Part shown: positions 19,463-28,568 of the stretch, one piece after another
How the letters are laid out: every line of letters starts with the position of its first letter
Numbering within the stretch: position 1 is the stretch's first letter
NCBI GenBank assembly: GCA_903899985.1
Contig: CAIULL010000159.1
Coordinates: forward strand, 1-60,235
From: an uncultured Schlesneria sp.
GTDB lineage: Bacteria > Planctomycetota > Planctomycetia > Planctomycetales > Planctomycetaceae
Direction: 5' to 3'
DNA length: 60,235 nt
The notes under the pieces: model-generated
What the model was told of the DNA's origin: nothing
The model's input: the letters and a program-made list of their open reading frames with translations, nothing else
Database searches by the model: none
Position numbers and translations under genes: made by a program

Positions 19463-20278
19463 TCACCCCAGCCGAAGCTCTGTTCGAACGCCTCGCATGT
19501 CCATCTCGTACTCGATCTCCTCAATGGGGGGGCGAGTGTAATGCCAGTTGACACCGTGAATACTGGCCGCGCCAACTCGACCCAGTACGATTTCCGGCAA
19601 AAGCGGCGTCAATGTATGGACGGTATAGACATCAATCACGCTGACCATTGGCCAGCCCGCGCCAAGACCACGTAATCGCGATTCCATCAGGTCCATGACG
19701 AACTGAGATTTGATCTTCAGTCCCTCAACAGACGTATCGCCAAGGGCCACGATTCCTTCTCGCGAAAGAATCCCCTCGGGCAACTCTCCGGCGCCCGCAA
19801 CGACAAACGTGGAGGGAAGTCCCTCGGGGCAGGCGTTCGTAAACGAGAACCCATACAGCAAAGGCTCAGCATGAGGATACAGAACCGGCGCGACATTCGT
19901 CCTGGCAACCGGATTCACTCCGTCAACAAAAACTCCCCAGTCCTTCAAAATCGCTGCGTATTCGGCATTGAATGCAGCAAATCCTGGAAATGTGTATGGC
20001 TTTGGCGACCGAAGCTCGATCCCGCACAAAGCAGCCTTTGGACGATCGTTGGCTTCAAGAGCTTTTTCGATTTGTTCAAAACCCAATCGATAGGGGAGGG
20101 GCCTCTGAAATGTCACATGAACGATTTCGAATCCAGGGCTCGACACAACCCCGCATGAATACGGAGCGATCCCGGGCAGAAAGCGATAATTTCCAACGGG
20201 ATGGTCAACGAGCGGCATTTGATGGATTCCTGGATTGAACTGTACTGTGTCAGAGACTTTTCTCAGCACAGCGGCCAT
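19463..20278 (-). CDS. RidA/YjgF-like two-domain protein
   Basis: 271 residues from ATG at 20278. The first half contains FNPGIHQMPLVD and GFAAFNAEYAAILKDWG then PVARTNVAPV, resembling the RidA pattern of a mN..y...f helix followed by pARt.v. The second half (FVVAGAGELPEG to MESRLRGLGAGWPMVSVIDVYTVH) looks like a second RidA-type domain. RidA proteins deaminate reactive enamines or imines; related two-domain proteins are annotated as 2-aminomuconate-type deaminases. This assignment is from pattern only. It converges with the permease, and no pathway neighbours support a specific substrate. Confidence 0.5.
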   Translation of the reverse strand: MAAVLRKVSDTVQFNPGIHQMPLVDHPVGNYRFLPGIAPYSCGVVSSPGFEIVHVTFQRPLPYRLGFEQIEKALEANDRPKAALCGIELRSPKPYTFPGFAAFNAEYAAILKDWGVFVDGVNPVARTNVAPVLYPHAEPLLYGFSFTNACPEGLPSTFVVAGAGELPEGILSREGIVALGDTSVEGLKIKSQFVMDLMESRLRGLGAGWPMVSVIDVYTVHTLTPLLPEIVLGRVGAASIHGVNWHYTRPPIEEIEYEMDMRGVRTELRLG

Positions 20279-20581
20279 CGGCCAAAATATCGATCAACTC
20301 TGACCAAAGGAAGGGACGGAGAGAATTGTGTGGCGAATTCCCGAAGTCCGAATCGACGGTCAAAATTGTTGATTTAAGCTGAAGGTCGGCCCGTGTATAA
20401 CGGTGTCTGAGATGGCTTTGCACGGACGTTTCCCGCGCATCGTGAATTTCAATCTGGCAGTTCGTGAGTTTCATCCTCTGCGTTTTCCATGCCTCGTTCG
20501 AGATCTCTGGTCCGCGACGGAAGAGGGGCCGATCTTGACGAGTCTTAAGGTGTGTCATGCCCCAAATGGAGTGAAAAGACA
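20279..20581. other. 303-bp divergent intergenic region
   Basis: It lies between the minus start at 20278 and the plus start at 20582. No gene, RNA or clear promoter was recognised. An in-frame GTG at 20552 could extend the downstream gene by ten residues. Confidence 0.3.
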
Positions 20582-21928
20582 ATGCACGAATTCGGCCAGA
20601 TCAATCGCCGACAGTGGTTAGGGGCGACCGCTGGAGCATTCCCGTTTGTGGTTGCTGGCACACGACAGGCTCTCTTCGCCGATCCAGCGCCGCGACCGCG
20701 TGTTGCCGCGATCGTTACGGAATTCACCTATCGCAGCCACGCACATGTCATCCTCGAAAACTTTCTGAAGCCCTATTACTTCAACGGGAAACTGATTGAA
20801 TCGGGAATGGATGTGGTCAGTCTTTTTGTTGACCAATTTCCCGAAGGACGCGACATGGCACGTGACGTCGCGAAACAGCACGGAATCAGGATCTTCCCGA
20901 CGATCGATACCGCGTTGAAATGCGGAGGACAGGAGCTTGCCGTTGACGGAGTATTATCGATCGGCGAGCACGGGAATTATCCGGTGAACGACCGCGGTCA
21001 ACACATGTATCCACGCAAACGATTCTTTGACGAAATCGCAGCCGTCTTCCGCCAGTCGGGTCGCGCTGTCCCGGTCTTTAACGATAAACACTTGTCATTC
21101 CGTTGGGATTGGGCGGTAGAAATGATGCAGGTTGCCCAGGAGCTGAAAATTCCAATGATGGCAGGGAGTTCCGTCCCTTTAGCACAGCGCCGTCCCCCAC
21201 TCGAAATGCCGGATCAGGCTGAGATCGAAGAAGCCATTTCGATTCACAGCGGTGGTCTTGAATCTTATGACTTTCATGCGCTCGAAGTGTTGCAGTCGCT
21301 TGTGGAATCGCGTCGTGGGGGTGAAACCGGAGTCAGTGAGATTCAATTGCTTGAAGGAGATGCCGTCTGGAAAGCGGCCGAGGAAGGCCGCTGGAGTTAT
21401 TCGCTCGCCGCCGCAGCAATGAGTGCCGCTGAAGGCAAAGATGTCGGACCACTAAAAGACTTCGTCGAATCAACTGGCGGAAGTCCACAACCTGTTCACG
21501 CCATTCTGATCAAATACCGCGACGGCGTTCGGGGAACCGTCCTGCGAATTGGTGCCAGCGCCACACGATGGTGCTTCGCCTGTCGACTTGCCGGAAAAAC
21601 AGAACCTTTGAAGACCAGTTTTTACGTCGGCCCCTGGCAGAATCGAAATCTGTTTAAAGCGTTGTCTCACGCGATTCAAACGCATATTCGTGATGGACGT
21701 TCTCCTTATCCCGTCGAGCGGACCCTTTTGGTAACGGGAATGGTGGCTGCTGCGATGGATTCACGATTCGAACAACATCGTGTGGTGGCAACACCACACC
21801 TCAATGTCGCCTACCAGCCGAAAGATTTTCGCGCGATGCGTGAGATGGGCGACTCATGGAAAATCATCAGCGAAGACATGCCGGAACCGAAAGGCATTGA
21901 TCCTGGTGGCCCCAAGCTGAATCCATAG
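20582..21928 (+). CDS. Tat-exported conserved hypothetical protein
   Basis: 448 residues from ATG at 20582 (GGAG about 10 bases upstream). Residues about 8-30 form a twin-arginine signal: NRRQWLGATAGAFPFVVAG. The mature part starts PRPRVAAIVTEFTYRSHAH and has Rossmann-like alternation (VDGVLSIGEHGNYPVN), with conserved-looking acidic and His residues (FNDKHLSF, EMPDQAEIEE). No cofactor motif is clear. Tat export suggests folding, perhaps with a cofactor, in the cytoplasm before translocation. I do not recognise an enzymatic family. It converges with the dehydrogenase gene 34 bp downstream. Confidence 0.65.
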   Translation: MHEFGQINRRQWLGATAGAFPFVVAGTRQALFADPAPRPRVAAIVTEFTYRSHAHVILENFLKPYYFNGKLIESGMDVVSLFVDQFPEGRDMARDVAKQHGIRIFPTIDTALKCGGQELAVDGVLSIGEHGNYPVNDRGQHMYPRKRFFDEIAAVFRQSGRAVPVFNDKHLSFRWDWAVEMMQVAQELKIPMMAGSSVPLAQRRPPLEMPDQAEIEEAISIHSGGLESYDFHALEVLQSLVESRRGGETGVSEIQLLEGDAVWKAAEEGRWSYSLAAAAMSAAEGKDVGPLKDFVESTGGSPQPVHAILIKYRDGVRGTVLRIGASATRWCFACRLAGKTEPLKTSFYVGPWQNRNLFKALSHAIQTHIRDGRSPYPVERTLLVTGMVAAAMDSRFEQHRVVATPHLNVAYQPKDFRAMREMGDSWKIISEDMPEPKGIDPGGPKLNP

Positions 21929-21962
21929 AAGTTTCCACAATGAGTCCGAACTGGAGGGAAGA

Positions 21963-22946
21963 CTAACTGCGGACTGCAGAAGGGAAATTGACAATCACCT
22001 TGATCGCCCCCTCTTTTCGATCGCGAAACAGTTCAAAAGCTTCTTGAAGTTTTGCCAGCGGGAATCGGTGAGTAATGATGGGGGAAACATCGATCCGCCC
22101 TTCCGAAATCCATTGCATCGCGAGCGGGAAATCTCGGCGGAAGTCTGGATTGACCGACGTATGGACCGTTGCGTTTTTGAAGAATAAGTCTCGCCAGCGC
22201 AGGTTATTGATCGTTTGCGGTGGAACGCCAAAGAAAAGTATGCGTCCCCCATGCTTACAAAGGTCAATGCAGAGATTGAATTGCTGGTCGGCGTGACCGA
22301 CACATTCGATGACGAGATCGGGCAAGTTCCCGTTCAGGATTTTTTTCACGGCAGAAATGGGTTCGTCAATCGAGTTGCAGACGGTCGCTGTGGCTCCCAT
22401 TTTCGGGCTTGTTTTAAGACGGCTTTCCAACAAATCGATGCCGATGATCTGGCGCGCACCCATGTTTCTTAAACAGGCATTCATCAGTTGTCCCATCGGA
22501 CCTTGACCAACGACAGCAACATCCATGTCCAGAATGTTAGGAAGTTTTTTCAAGGCAAAGATCGCTGTCCCCAGCGGTTGCGCCATCAGTGCCTGTTCTT
22601 CTGGAACATTTGTGGCGATGGTGATCGCTCGGTCCTCGTCGAGGACAAATCGCTCTGAGAGTCCTTGTTGCATTTGCGGCACCGCGAGAACTCGGTCTCC
22701 GACTCGCCATTTTTTCCCGTTGGTAGCCGTGACGGTACCGATCATCTCGTGCAGCGAGTGACCCTGTTCGATGGGCCATTCATCCCAGCGATTAAAGTAG
22801 GGGAGGTCGGATCCGCAGAGGCAGGTTGTTTCGGGTTGGAAAATGATCTGTCCCGAGATCCCATCCGGTGGCGCCGAAGCAAGCGTTGGCTCCGGTACGT
22901 CGATCAGTCGAATTTTACCAGGAGCATAGATTTCACTCGTGAGCAT
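21963..22946 (-). CDS. Medium-chain dehydrogenase/reductase (alcohol dehydrogenase-like)
   Basis: 327 residues from ATG at 22946, with AAGGGG about 6 bases upstream; a start at 23003 would add 19 unlikely residues. The catalytic domain has CLCGSDLPYFN and EQGHSLHEMIGTV, the catalytic-zinc Cys and His sites of the zinc-dependent MDR family. The Rossmann domain contains VAVVGQGPMGQLM, and C-terminal FPLAKLQEAFELFRDR is typical. The four-cysteine structural zinc loop is absent, placing it among sorbitol-dehydrogenase-like or atypical MDRs. NAD(P)-linked alcohol or polyol oxidation is likely. Substrate unknown. Confidence 0.85.
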   Translation of the reverse strand: MLTSEIYAPGKIRLIDVPEPTLASAPPDGISGQIIFQPETTCLCGSDLPYFNRWDEWPIEQGHSLHEMIGTVTATNGKKWRVGDRVLAVPQMQQGLSERFVLDEDRAITIATNVPEEQALMAQPLGTAIFALKKLPNILDMDVAVVGQGPMGQLMNACLRNMGARQIIGIDLLESRLKTSPKMGATATVCNSIDEPISAVKKILNGNLPDLVIECVGHADQQFNLCIDLCKHGGRILFFGVPPQTINNLRWRDLFFKNATVHTSVNPDFRRDFPLAMQWISEGRIDVSPIITHRFPLAKLQEAFELFRDRKEGAIKVIVNFPSAVRS

Positions 22947-23114
22947 TGAATCCCCTTCTGGTTTGCGCAGTGCAAACACAGGATAGCCAAGATCGTCCGT
23001 CAAAAGAATTCATTTCAATCGCTTTTGCCAGCGTCATTCGGGTTAGGGTCTTCACTGGTCGGCTAGGTCTGTTATGATGGAAAACGACCAAGACTGGCAA
23101 TCGAAAGGACCGGA

Positions 23115-23357
23115 ATGCAAAACCAAAATCCCCCGACCGACGAAGCGAGAATCGAGCAATTGGAATTGTCGTTTCTGGCTGCATCTGGTTCCGCGTTCTC
23201 CAACGCATACCAACAGGCGGTTCTCGCTGGACTCAGCGTCGTGGTCTCCGAAGATGGAAAAATCTTCGAAATCTTCCCGGATGGGCAACGCAAACTGCTG
23301 AAGGAAATTGAACCGCCAACACCATCTCAGCCGGGTCAGAGATATACGATCCAGTGA
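23115..23357 (+). CDS. 80-residue partner of a zeta-toxin-like kinase (putative antitoxin)
   Basis: 80 residues from ATG at 23115, with AAAGGA 5-6 bases upstream. A helical N-terminus (EARIEQLELSFLAASGSAF) is followed by a beta-strand segment (SVVVSEDGKIFEIFPDG) and a Pro-rich tail. Its stop codon overlaps the GTG start of the zeta-like kinase (GTGA), so the two are translationally coupled. The architecture is that of a small antitoxin or chaperone-like partner. It does not look like the classical epsilon antitoxin, so the role is inferred from context. Confidence 0.7.
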   Translation: MQNQNPPTDEARIEQLELSFLAASGSAFSNAYQQAVLAGLSVVVSEDGKIFEIFPDGQRKLLKEIEPPTPSQPGQRYTIQ

Positions 23358-24106
23358 AGACCTCACCTCCTCGGCTTCGAATGTTTGCTGGCCCGAATGG
23401 TTCCGGAAAAAGCACGCTCAAAACGTTGCTGCCGCCGGAACTTCTCGGAGTTTACTTAAATCCCGATGAGATCGAATCCCAAATTCGACAGAAGGGTTTT
23501 GTCAATGTCGAAGACTTTGGTGTCGTCAATAACCCAAGTCTGGATGCAAATATTCTGGCATTTTTCCGTAATTCAGAGTTTCTGATATCCCAAGGTTTTT
23601 CGTCAGCAGCGGAACTGTTGAGCGCTGCGAACGGCATACTCGATTTTTCACGAATTGAGATGAACTCATATTTTGCTTCCGTGACCACCGACTGCCTCAG
23701 GCGGCAATTGCTGAAGCAGCGAACGTCCTTCACCTTTGAGACGGTGATGTCATCGAGAGATAAAGTGATGCTTCTGACAGAAGCTCAGGGACTTGGCTAT
23801 CGCACCTATTTGTACTTCATCGCAACCGACGATCCGCTGATCAACATCTCTCGCGTGCGGAATCGTGTGAAACAGGGGGGCCATTCGGTTCCAGATGACA
23901 AAATCGTTACTCGTTACGCCCGTTCGCTGGATTTGCTGATCGATGCCATTCCTCACACAAATCGGACATACATCTTCGATAATTCGGGCGACAATCAAGA
24001 CCGAACCTGGCTGGCTGAGATTACGGACGGAAAGAACCTCGAAATAAAGGGCGACAAAATTCCTGCGTGGTTTACAAACGCTGTTCTGAAAAAGTTTCAG
24101 CGATAG
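23354..24106 (+). CDS. Zeta-toxin-family P-loop kinase
   Basis: 250 residues from GTG at 23354, overlapping the upstream stop by four bases; the Walker A motif G13-PNGSGKST-21 sits at the usual place near the N-terminus. Then LNPDEIESQIRQKG, RRQLLKQRTSFTFETVMSS (the E-T-V strand typical of zeta/AAA_33 kinases), GYRTYLYFIATDDPLINISRVRNRVKQGGH, with R residues matching the lid arginines, and YIFDNSG at the end. Zeta toxins phosphorylate UDP-N-acetylglucosamine, blocking cell-wall synthesis; related chromosomal members may have other substrates. The partner gene upstream makes a toxin-antitoxin role plausible but unproven. Confidence 0.82.
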   Translation: MKTSPPRLRMFAGPNGSGKSTLKTLLPPELLGVYLNPDEIESQIRQKGFVNVEDFGVVNNPSLDANILAFFRNSEFLISQGFSSAAELLSAANGILDFSRIEMNSYFASVTTDCLRRQLLKQRTSFTFETVMSSRDKVMLLTEAQGLGYRTYLYFIATDDPLINISRVRNRVKQGGHSVPDDKIVTRYARSLDLLIDAIPHTNRTYIFDNSGDNQDRTWLAEITDGKNLEIKGDKIPAWFTNAVLKKFQR

Positions 24107-24519
24107 AGCTAAGTATTGACCATGACTGTGTTCAAGCGATTTAAATTGTTAAGGAGCTTGAATTACGTCGGATCAGCCTGTCTTCCGACGGCTTGCCTCG
24201 GCAGAAAGTCAGTTTTTGACCGGCTCAATATGTACCTCGAAATAGACCTCACCAATTTGGACTTCGGCAGGAAACCCGTCGCGTGTGCTGACCCTGGGGT
24301 GACGTCGAATCTCTGGCTTAACCCATCCGTTTTTTCCAGAGATTACGCCGTTGATGGTGTGCCATAATCCCAGTACGTCATCGCCCTCTCAGCATTTCAC
24401 GATGAACTCGGCTTTTTCTATTTTTGCTTCCCGATTCGATTGTCATTTTTATCACGGTCCGCTTACTGGGCTGAAATCGGGTTTGCATCGCGAAGTTCAT
24501 CCAATTTGGATCAGATGTT
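24107..24519. other. Intergenic stretch with a possible decayed minus-strand frame
   Basis: No intact gene. On the minus strand an open frame ends at TGA 24209-24211 and reads back about 55 codons with coding-like sequence (EVQIGEVYFEVHIEPVKN at its end, LGLWHTINGVISGKNGWV earlier). It has no ATG, GTG or TTG start and meets an in-frame TGA near 24375, beyond which coding-like residues (AEFIVKC) continue. It may be a broken gene or chance. Confidence 0.25.
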
Positions 24520-24660
24520 TTAAACTTGAGGCGCGTGCGATTGCTGATTTTCGCTTGCGCCAGGTTGCACTGCGGCGTCCGTGAGCAACATGCTAATCGT
24601 TATCGTCAAAGTGAATCCAACAATCACAAAGAGATATGAAGTCCGTTTCCAATTCTTCAT
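24520..24660 (-). CDS. Possible 46-residue small membrane protein
   Basis: From ATG at 24660 (GGAG about 9 bases upstream): a basic start MKNWKRTS, one hydrophobic helix YLFVIVGFTLTITISMLL, then a short polar Gln/Ser-rich tail. The layout fits a single-pass membrane micropeptide or an exported short peptide. It lies downstream of the fusA terminator on the same strand. No family recognised. Confidence 0.37.
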   Translation of the reverse strand: MKNWKRTSYLFVIVGFTLTITISMLLTDAAVQPGASENQQSHAPQV

Positions 24661-24774
24661 CTCGAAAGTCTCCACAGCGATTGCTGTCCGGAATTTGGCG
24701 ACGAAGCGAATTTCGAAATGATGAATGGCTCCATCCCAGTGTGGCTGATTTCTCCAATCATGAATCCATCGCAC

Positions 24775-24806
24775 GAAAAAAGCCCGGCTTGTTGCCAAGC
24801 CGGGCT
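24775..24806 (-). terminator. Rho-independent terminator of fusA
   Basis: Perfect 10-bp stem agcccggctt / aagccgggct (24781-24790 and 24797-24806) with loop gttgcc. On the minus strand it is followed by a run of T (aaaaaa at 24775-24780 on plus). It lies about 40 bp after the fusA stop. Confidence 0.92.
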
Positions 24807-24843
24807 CTTCGTTCATTCGATGAAAACCAATTCGACCGATCAA

Positions 24844-27018
24844 TTACTTGATGGCGGCTCGATCGGCTTTGTCTTTCTTTCGCTTTTCGACGACTTCGTC
24901 TTGCAGACCACGAGGCAACATCGAGTAACGGGCGAATTCCATGGTGAATGTTCCCTTACCCTGCGTCATCGAACGGAGTTCGTTGGCGTAGTCGAACATA
25001 CTGGCCAGAGGGACTTCTGCAACGATCGTACAAACACCCATGTTTGTCTCGGTGGCACCGACCAGACCGCGCTTACTGGAGATGTGGCCCGTGACGTTCC
25101 CCTGGAATTCGTCAGGAACTTCCACTTCCAGCTTCATGATTGGTTCGAGCAGTCCGATACCAGCCTTCTTCAGCGTATCCCGCATACAGTCGAACGCACA
25201 GATACCGAACGCCATTTCAGACGAGTCGACGTCGTGGTAGCTACCGTCTTGCAGAATCATCTGAACGTTCACGACTTCGCATTCACACAGCGGGCCTTTG
25301 ACCAGGGCGCGTTGGAAGCCTTCGTCGATCGGCTTGATGTATTCCTTGGGAATGCGTCCGCCTGTCACGTCGTTGACGAATTCGTATGGGATTGCGCTGT
25401 CTTCCGGCAGCGGAACCAACTTGCCCACAACGTGACCGTACTGACCCGAACCACCAGACTGCTTCTTGTGCTTGTAGTTGAACTCGACTTCGCGTGTCGG
25501 GGTTTCCCGGTAAGCCACGCGCGGCTGACCGATAATGCACTCGACACCATATTCACGCTTGATTCGCTCGACATAAATGTCGAGGTGCAACTGACCCATC
25601 CCGGCGATCAGCGTCTGGCCGGTCTCTTCGTCGGTCAGCACGCGGAATGTCGGATCTTCGCGGCGGAATCGTTCCAGAGCCTTGCCTAACTTGTCGGCCC
25701 CGTCTCGCTTCGCTGGCTCGATGCTGAGTCGAATAACGGCGTCTGGAACGAAGATACTTTCCAGCGAATAGGTCACGCCGTCACCGCAGAAGGTATCCCC
25801 TGACGCGCAATCGACACCGACCAGTGCGACAATGTCACCAGCTTCTGCAACATCAACGTCTTCACGATCGTTGGCGTGCATGCGCACGAGTCGACCAAAT
25901 CGCACTTTCTTGCCAGTACGAGTGTTGATATAGCTTTCACCCTTGACGATCTTACCCTGGTAAATGCGAGTGTACGTAAGCTGTCCGTACTCTTCGACCA
26001 CGGTCTTGAAGGCCATGCAGACGAGAGGCTTCTTCGGATCGGATTCGAGGTTTACTCGGTTCCAGTTTGGATCTTTCGCTTCTTCTTCGGATTTCGGCTT
26101 CTTGATCTGATCAATCGCCGTCATCTTACGATCGAGCGGGCTTGGCAAGTAATACGTCACGGCATCAAGGATTTCTTGCACGCCCTTATTCTTGTAGGCA
26201 GACCCCATCATGACGGGGGTAATCTGCTGAGCCAGCGTTGCCGAACGAATGATTTTACGAATCTCTTCGACCGGAGGGACTTTCTCTTCGAGCAGCATTT
26301 CCATCAGCGGATCGCTGTAGAGAGAAAGCTGTTCAAGCATGTGCGCACGGGCCGCATCAGCCTTTTCCTTGAACTCTTCAGGAATTGGTTCACGACGGAT
26401 GTTTTCGCCGTCTTCACCATCGAAGAACATGGCCTTCATGGTGATCAGGTCGATCACGCCCTGGAATGCCTGCTCACGACCCATCGGGATCTGGAGCGGC
26501 ACTGGGGTAACGTGAAGCTTTTCTTCGATCATCTTGATGACCTTGTCCGGGTTAGCCCCGGTTCGGTCCATCTTATTGATGAAGGCAATTCGAGGAACTT
26601 TGTATCGCTTCATCTGGCGGTCGACGGTCAACGACTGGCTTTGGACTCCACCAACGGAGCAAAGGACGAGGATGGCGCCGTCGAGTACGCGCAATGAGCG
26701 TTCAACTTCCACGGTAAAATCGACGTGGCCCGGGGTATCGATCACGTTAACCGTGTATTGGTCTTTTGGTGCTTTCGGGTCGTTCTGGTCGATCACATCC
26801 CACTTCACTTGCGTGGCAGCAGCGGTGATCGTGATTCCCTTTTCCCGCTCCAGTTCCATGAAGTCCATCGTCGCGCCGACGTTGTCCTTCCCTTTCACTT
26901 CATGGATCGCATGGATGCGTCCGGAGTAGAACAGAATTCGCTCGGTGAGAGTTGTTTTTCCCGAGTCGATGTGAGCCGAGATACCGATGTTGCGGACTTT
27001 TTCGAGGTTCATGGTCAT
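24844..27018 (-). CDS. fusA: Elongation factor G, organelle-like (EFG1/spdEFG1) type
   Basis: 724 residues from ATG at 27018 (a second ATG at 27012). The GTPase domain has G1 AHIDSGKT (15-22), switch I/II sequences EREKGITI (57-64) and DTPGHVDF (94-101), and G4 NKMD (148-151). Domains II-V are complete, ending with [18 protein letters not shown] translocates tRNA and mRNA on the ribosome with GTP. The G1 sequence [23 protein letters not shown] and [14 protein letters not shown] resemble mitochondrial EFG1 and the spdEFG1 group of spirochaetes, planctomycetes and deltaproteobacteria, rather than canonical bacterial EF-G (HIDAGKTTTTERILYYTG). A short insertion (PKAPKDQY, 82-89) precedes G3. It stands alone, without str-operon genes. 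Confidence 0.97.
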   Translation of the reverse strand: MTMNLEKVRNIGISAHIDSGKTTLTERILFYSGRIHAIHEVKGKDNVGATMDFMELEREKGITITAAATQVKWDVIDQNDPKAPKDQYTVNVIDTPGHVDFTVEVERSLRVLDGAILVLCSVGGVQSQSLTVDRQMKRYKVPRIAFINKMDRTGANPDKVIKMIEEKLHVTPVPLQIPMGREQAFQGVIDLITMKAMFFDGEDGENIRREPIPEEFKEKADAARAHMLEQLSLYSDPLMEMLLEEKVPPVEEIRKIIRSATLAQQITPVMMGSAYKNKGVQEILDAVTYYLPSPLDRKMTAIDQIKKPKSEEEAKDPNWNRVNLESDPKKPLVCMAFKTVVEEYGQLTYTRIYQGKIVKGESYINTRTGKKVRFGRLVRMHANDREDVDVAEAGDIVALVGVDCASGDTFCGDGVTYSLESIFVPDAVIRLSIEPAKRDGADKLGKALERFRREDPTFRVLTDEETGQTLIAGMGQLHLDIYVERIKREYGVECIIGQPRVAYRETPTREVEFNYKHKKQSGGSGQYGHVVGKLVPLPEDSAIPYEFVNDVTGGRIPKEYIKPIDEGFQRALVKGPLCECEVVNVQMILQDGSYHDVDSSEMAFGICAFDCMRDTLKKAGIGLLEPIMKLEVEVPDEFQGNVTGHISSKRGLVGATETNMGVCTIVAEVPLASMFDYANELRSMTQGKGTFTMEFARYSMLPRGLQDEVVEKRKKDKADRAAIK

Positions 27019-27680
27019 GCTATTGATACGCAGTCAGGAAACAGGGCGATCTCGGAGACGGTCTACCGAGACCTATCAGGAAAATGAGAGGTTCAACACA
27101 ACCTGAGCCAGCGGCTAAAGTTCACGCGAAAGAACCTGCATCAAAAAGCTAAAGAGATTAACGAGAAAAAAGGGCCTCGTAAGACGCTCAGAAATGAGAG
27201 TACGACATAAGGTTCATCACAGAGAGGCCGCTGCAATGAACCTTAGCGAACTGAGCGAATCGTGCATTCCCGGAGCATGAGCGAGTCCTTAAATTCCGTC
27301 GTTAAATCGCGATCAAATCGTAATAGTACGACGAACTTCCCTCTTCAAATCGAAGATTGCCAACTCGAAGGTGCCACATCGGGTGAAACCTGCAGCAACG
27401 CAGGTGTCAGCGTACTTTTAATTGCATTTGTTCATACTGCATTTACGCAGTGTTCAACATCCATCCGTAAACGTTTCTGCATTGTAGCAATCAACTTAAA
27501 AGACGGGAAGGGCGATTCACCGTCCCTTCATCATTTTTTCGCATCACTCTTGAAAGTGGCAAGAAACGGAAATCGGCGGAGCGATCCGCTGTAGACGCGA
27601 TTAGTCAGCAGCAAAGGTTGACCCCAATCATGACCTCGATTCGATTCGCGAAATCAAACGCCCGTATAGTAGAAGTAAAA
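27019..27680. other. Intergenic leader region upstream of fusA
   Basis: No convincing gene; a 110-codon plus frame at 27262-27594 has no domain character. It contains a perfect 10-bp inverted repeat, TAAGGTTCAT (27208-27217) and ATGAACCTTA (27236-27245), about 190-240 bp upstream of the fusA start, possibly part of a structured 5' leader or an operator. Confidence 0.4.
27208..27245. promoter_or_regulatory. 10-bp perfect inverted repeat upstream of fusA
   Basis: TAAGGTTCAT (27208-27217) pairs with ATGAACCTTA (27236-27245) across an 18-base loop holding cacagagaggccgctgca. There is no adjacent T tract, so it is unlikely to be a terminator. An operator or a leader hairpin of fusA is possible. 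Confidence 0.35.
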
Positions 27681-27715
27681 AAACGCCTTCCGGTCGGGAC
27701 GGAAGGCGTTTTTTT
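27678..27715. terminator. Rho-independent terminator after the RNA-binding protein gene
   Basis: Stem aaacgccttcc (27681-27691) and ggaaggcgttt (27701-27711) with a 9-base loop, flanked by A run on the left and T run on the right. It can act in both directions; the minus-strand RRM gene ends at 27743, 32 bp away. Confidence 0.92.
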
Positions 27716-27742
27716 GTTTTTCATATCGGATTCAAGTATGGC

Positions 27743-28198
27743 TTAGTATCGACCACCGCCACCACCGCCACCGTATCCTCCGCCGCCACCGCCGCCGCCA
27801 CTGCGACCGCCACCACCGCCGCCGCCACCGCCGTAACCGCCGCCGCCACCCCTGCGGCCACCGCCACCGCCGCCGTAGCCACCACCACCGCTGCGACCAC
27901 CACCACCACCACCGCCGTAGCCACCGCCGCCGCTACGACCACCACCGCCACCGCTTTCACGAGGACGTGCTTCGTTCACTGTTAGCGTTCGGCCTTGGAA
28001 CTCCGCTCCGTTCAATGCACCGATTGCCGCTTCTCCACCATCAGACATTTCCACGAAGCCGAAGCCACGTGACCGGCCAGTTTCGCGATCCGAAACCACT
28101 TGAGCCGAAGACACATTGCCATGCTGGCTGAAAAGCTCACGCAGATCATCAGCAGTGCAATTATAAGACAGATTACCCACATACAAATTCTTGCTCAT
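27743..28198 (-). CDS. Glycine-rich RRM RNA-binding protein
   Basis: 151 residues from ATG at 28198 (AAAGGA about 5 bases upstream). Residues 1-80 are one RNA-recognition motif, with RNP2 LYVGNL (4-9) and RNP1 RGFGFVEM (44-51). After ARPRESG the rest is almost entirely Gly with Arg, Ser and Tyr (GGGGYGGGGGGGRSGGG repeated). This is the architecture of cyanobacterial and planctomycete cold-inducible Rbp proteins, which bind RNA, often with a role in cold or mRNA handling. The Gly/Tyr/Arg tail is a low-complexity, phase-separation-prone type. The gene has its own terminator and a 370-bp upstream gap that may hold a long leader. Confidence 0.93.
   Translation of the reverse strand: MSKNLYVGNLSYNCTADDLRELFSQHGNVSSAQVVSDRETGRSRGFGFVEMSDGGEAAIGALNGAEFQGRTLTVNEARPRESGGGGGRSGGGGYGGGGGGGRSGGGGYGGGGGGRRGGGGGYGGGGGGGGGRSGGGGGGGGYGGGGGGGRY
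27760..27955 (-). repeat. Low-complexity GGN codon repeat
   Basis: About 195 bp of repeated ccgccgccacc-type units encode the Gly-rich tail of the RRM protein. The simple repeats invite slippage and length variation between strains. Confidence 0.85.
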
Positions 28199-28568
28199 CG
28201 TCGTCCTTTGCGAGCCGCTCAGGCTCTCTGAAACAGGTCATAGGCTGTCACATACTGCGACAGGGAAGATCAAAGCCAAATCAGCGACTGCAAAACCGCG
28301 GCATCAAAAGCAACAACAAAAACTTCCCGACAGTTTTCTTGTTCCAACAGAAGCAAACGGACCTGACGGTAGCCGAGGAGCGTCACCGGACTTGACTTAC
28401 TTGGACGCGACGAGAGCGGACTCAGGACAGCGGGCAAGAAGGAATAACGGTGTGCGAACAGGCAATCATCTTCCTACTCCGGCAAGCCCCTGCCCGTCGG
28501 AGTGGAATGTGTTATTGCACGTTGCGTCAAAAAAGGAAACGCTGATTCATCAGATTTTCCTTAAAAAA
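28199..28568. other. 370-bp gap upstream of the RRM gene
   Basis: It lies between the RRM start (28198) and the small frame ending at 28569, both on minus. A plus-strand open frame across 28191-28577 lacks plausible protein features. If the RRM gene is cold-regulated, this is the expected place for a long structured leader; I cannot identify one by eye. Confidence 0.3.

Noticed and set aside
24116-24367. 83-codon plus-strand frame after the zeta-like gene
   Set aside because: No ribosome site, no domain, and it overlaps a more coding-like minus-strand frame.
24718-25689. Long plus-strand frame across the fusA 3' end
   Set aside because: It crosses the fusA terminator and opposes conserved EF-G domains IV-V; composition is shadow-like.
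27262-27594. 110-codon plus-strand frame upstream of fusA
   Set aside because: Composition is not protein-like and no start signal is present.
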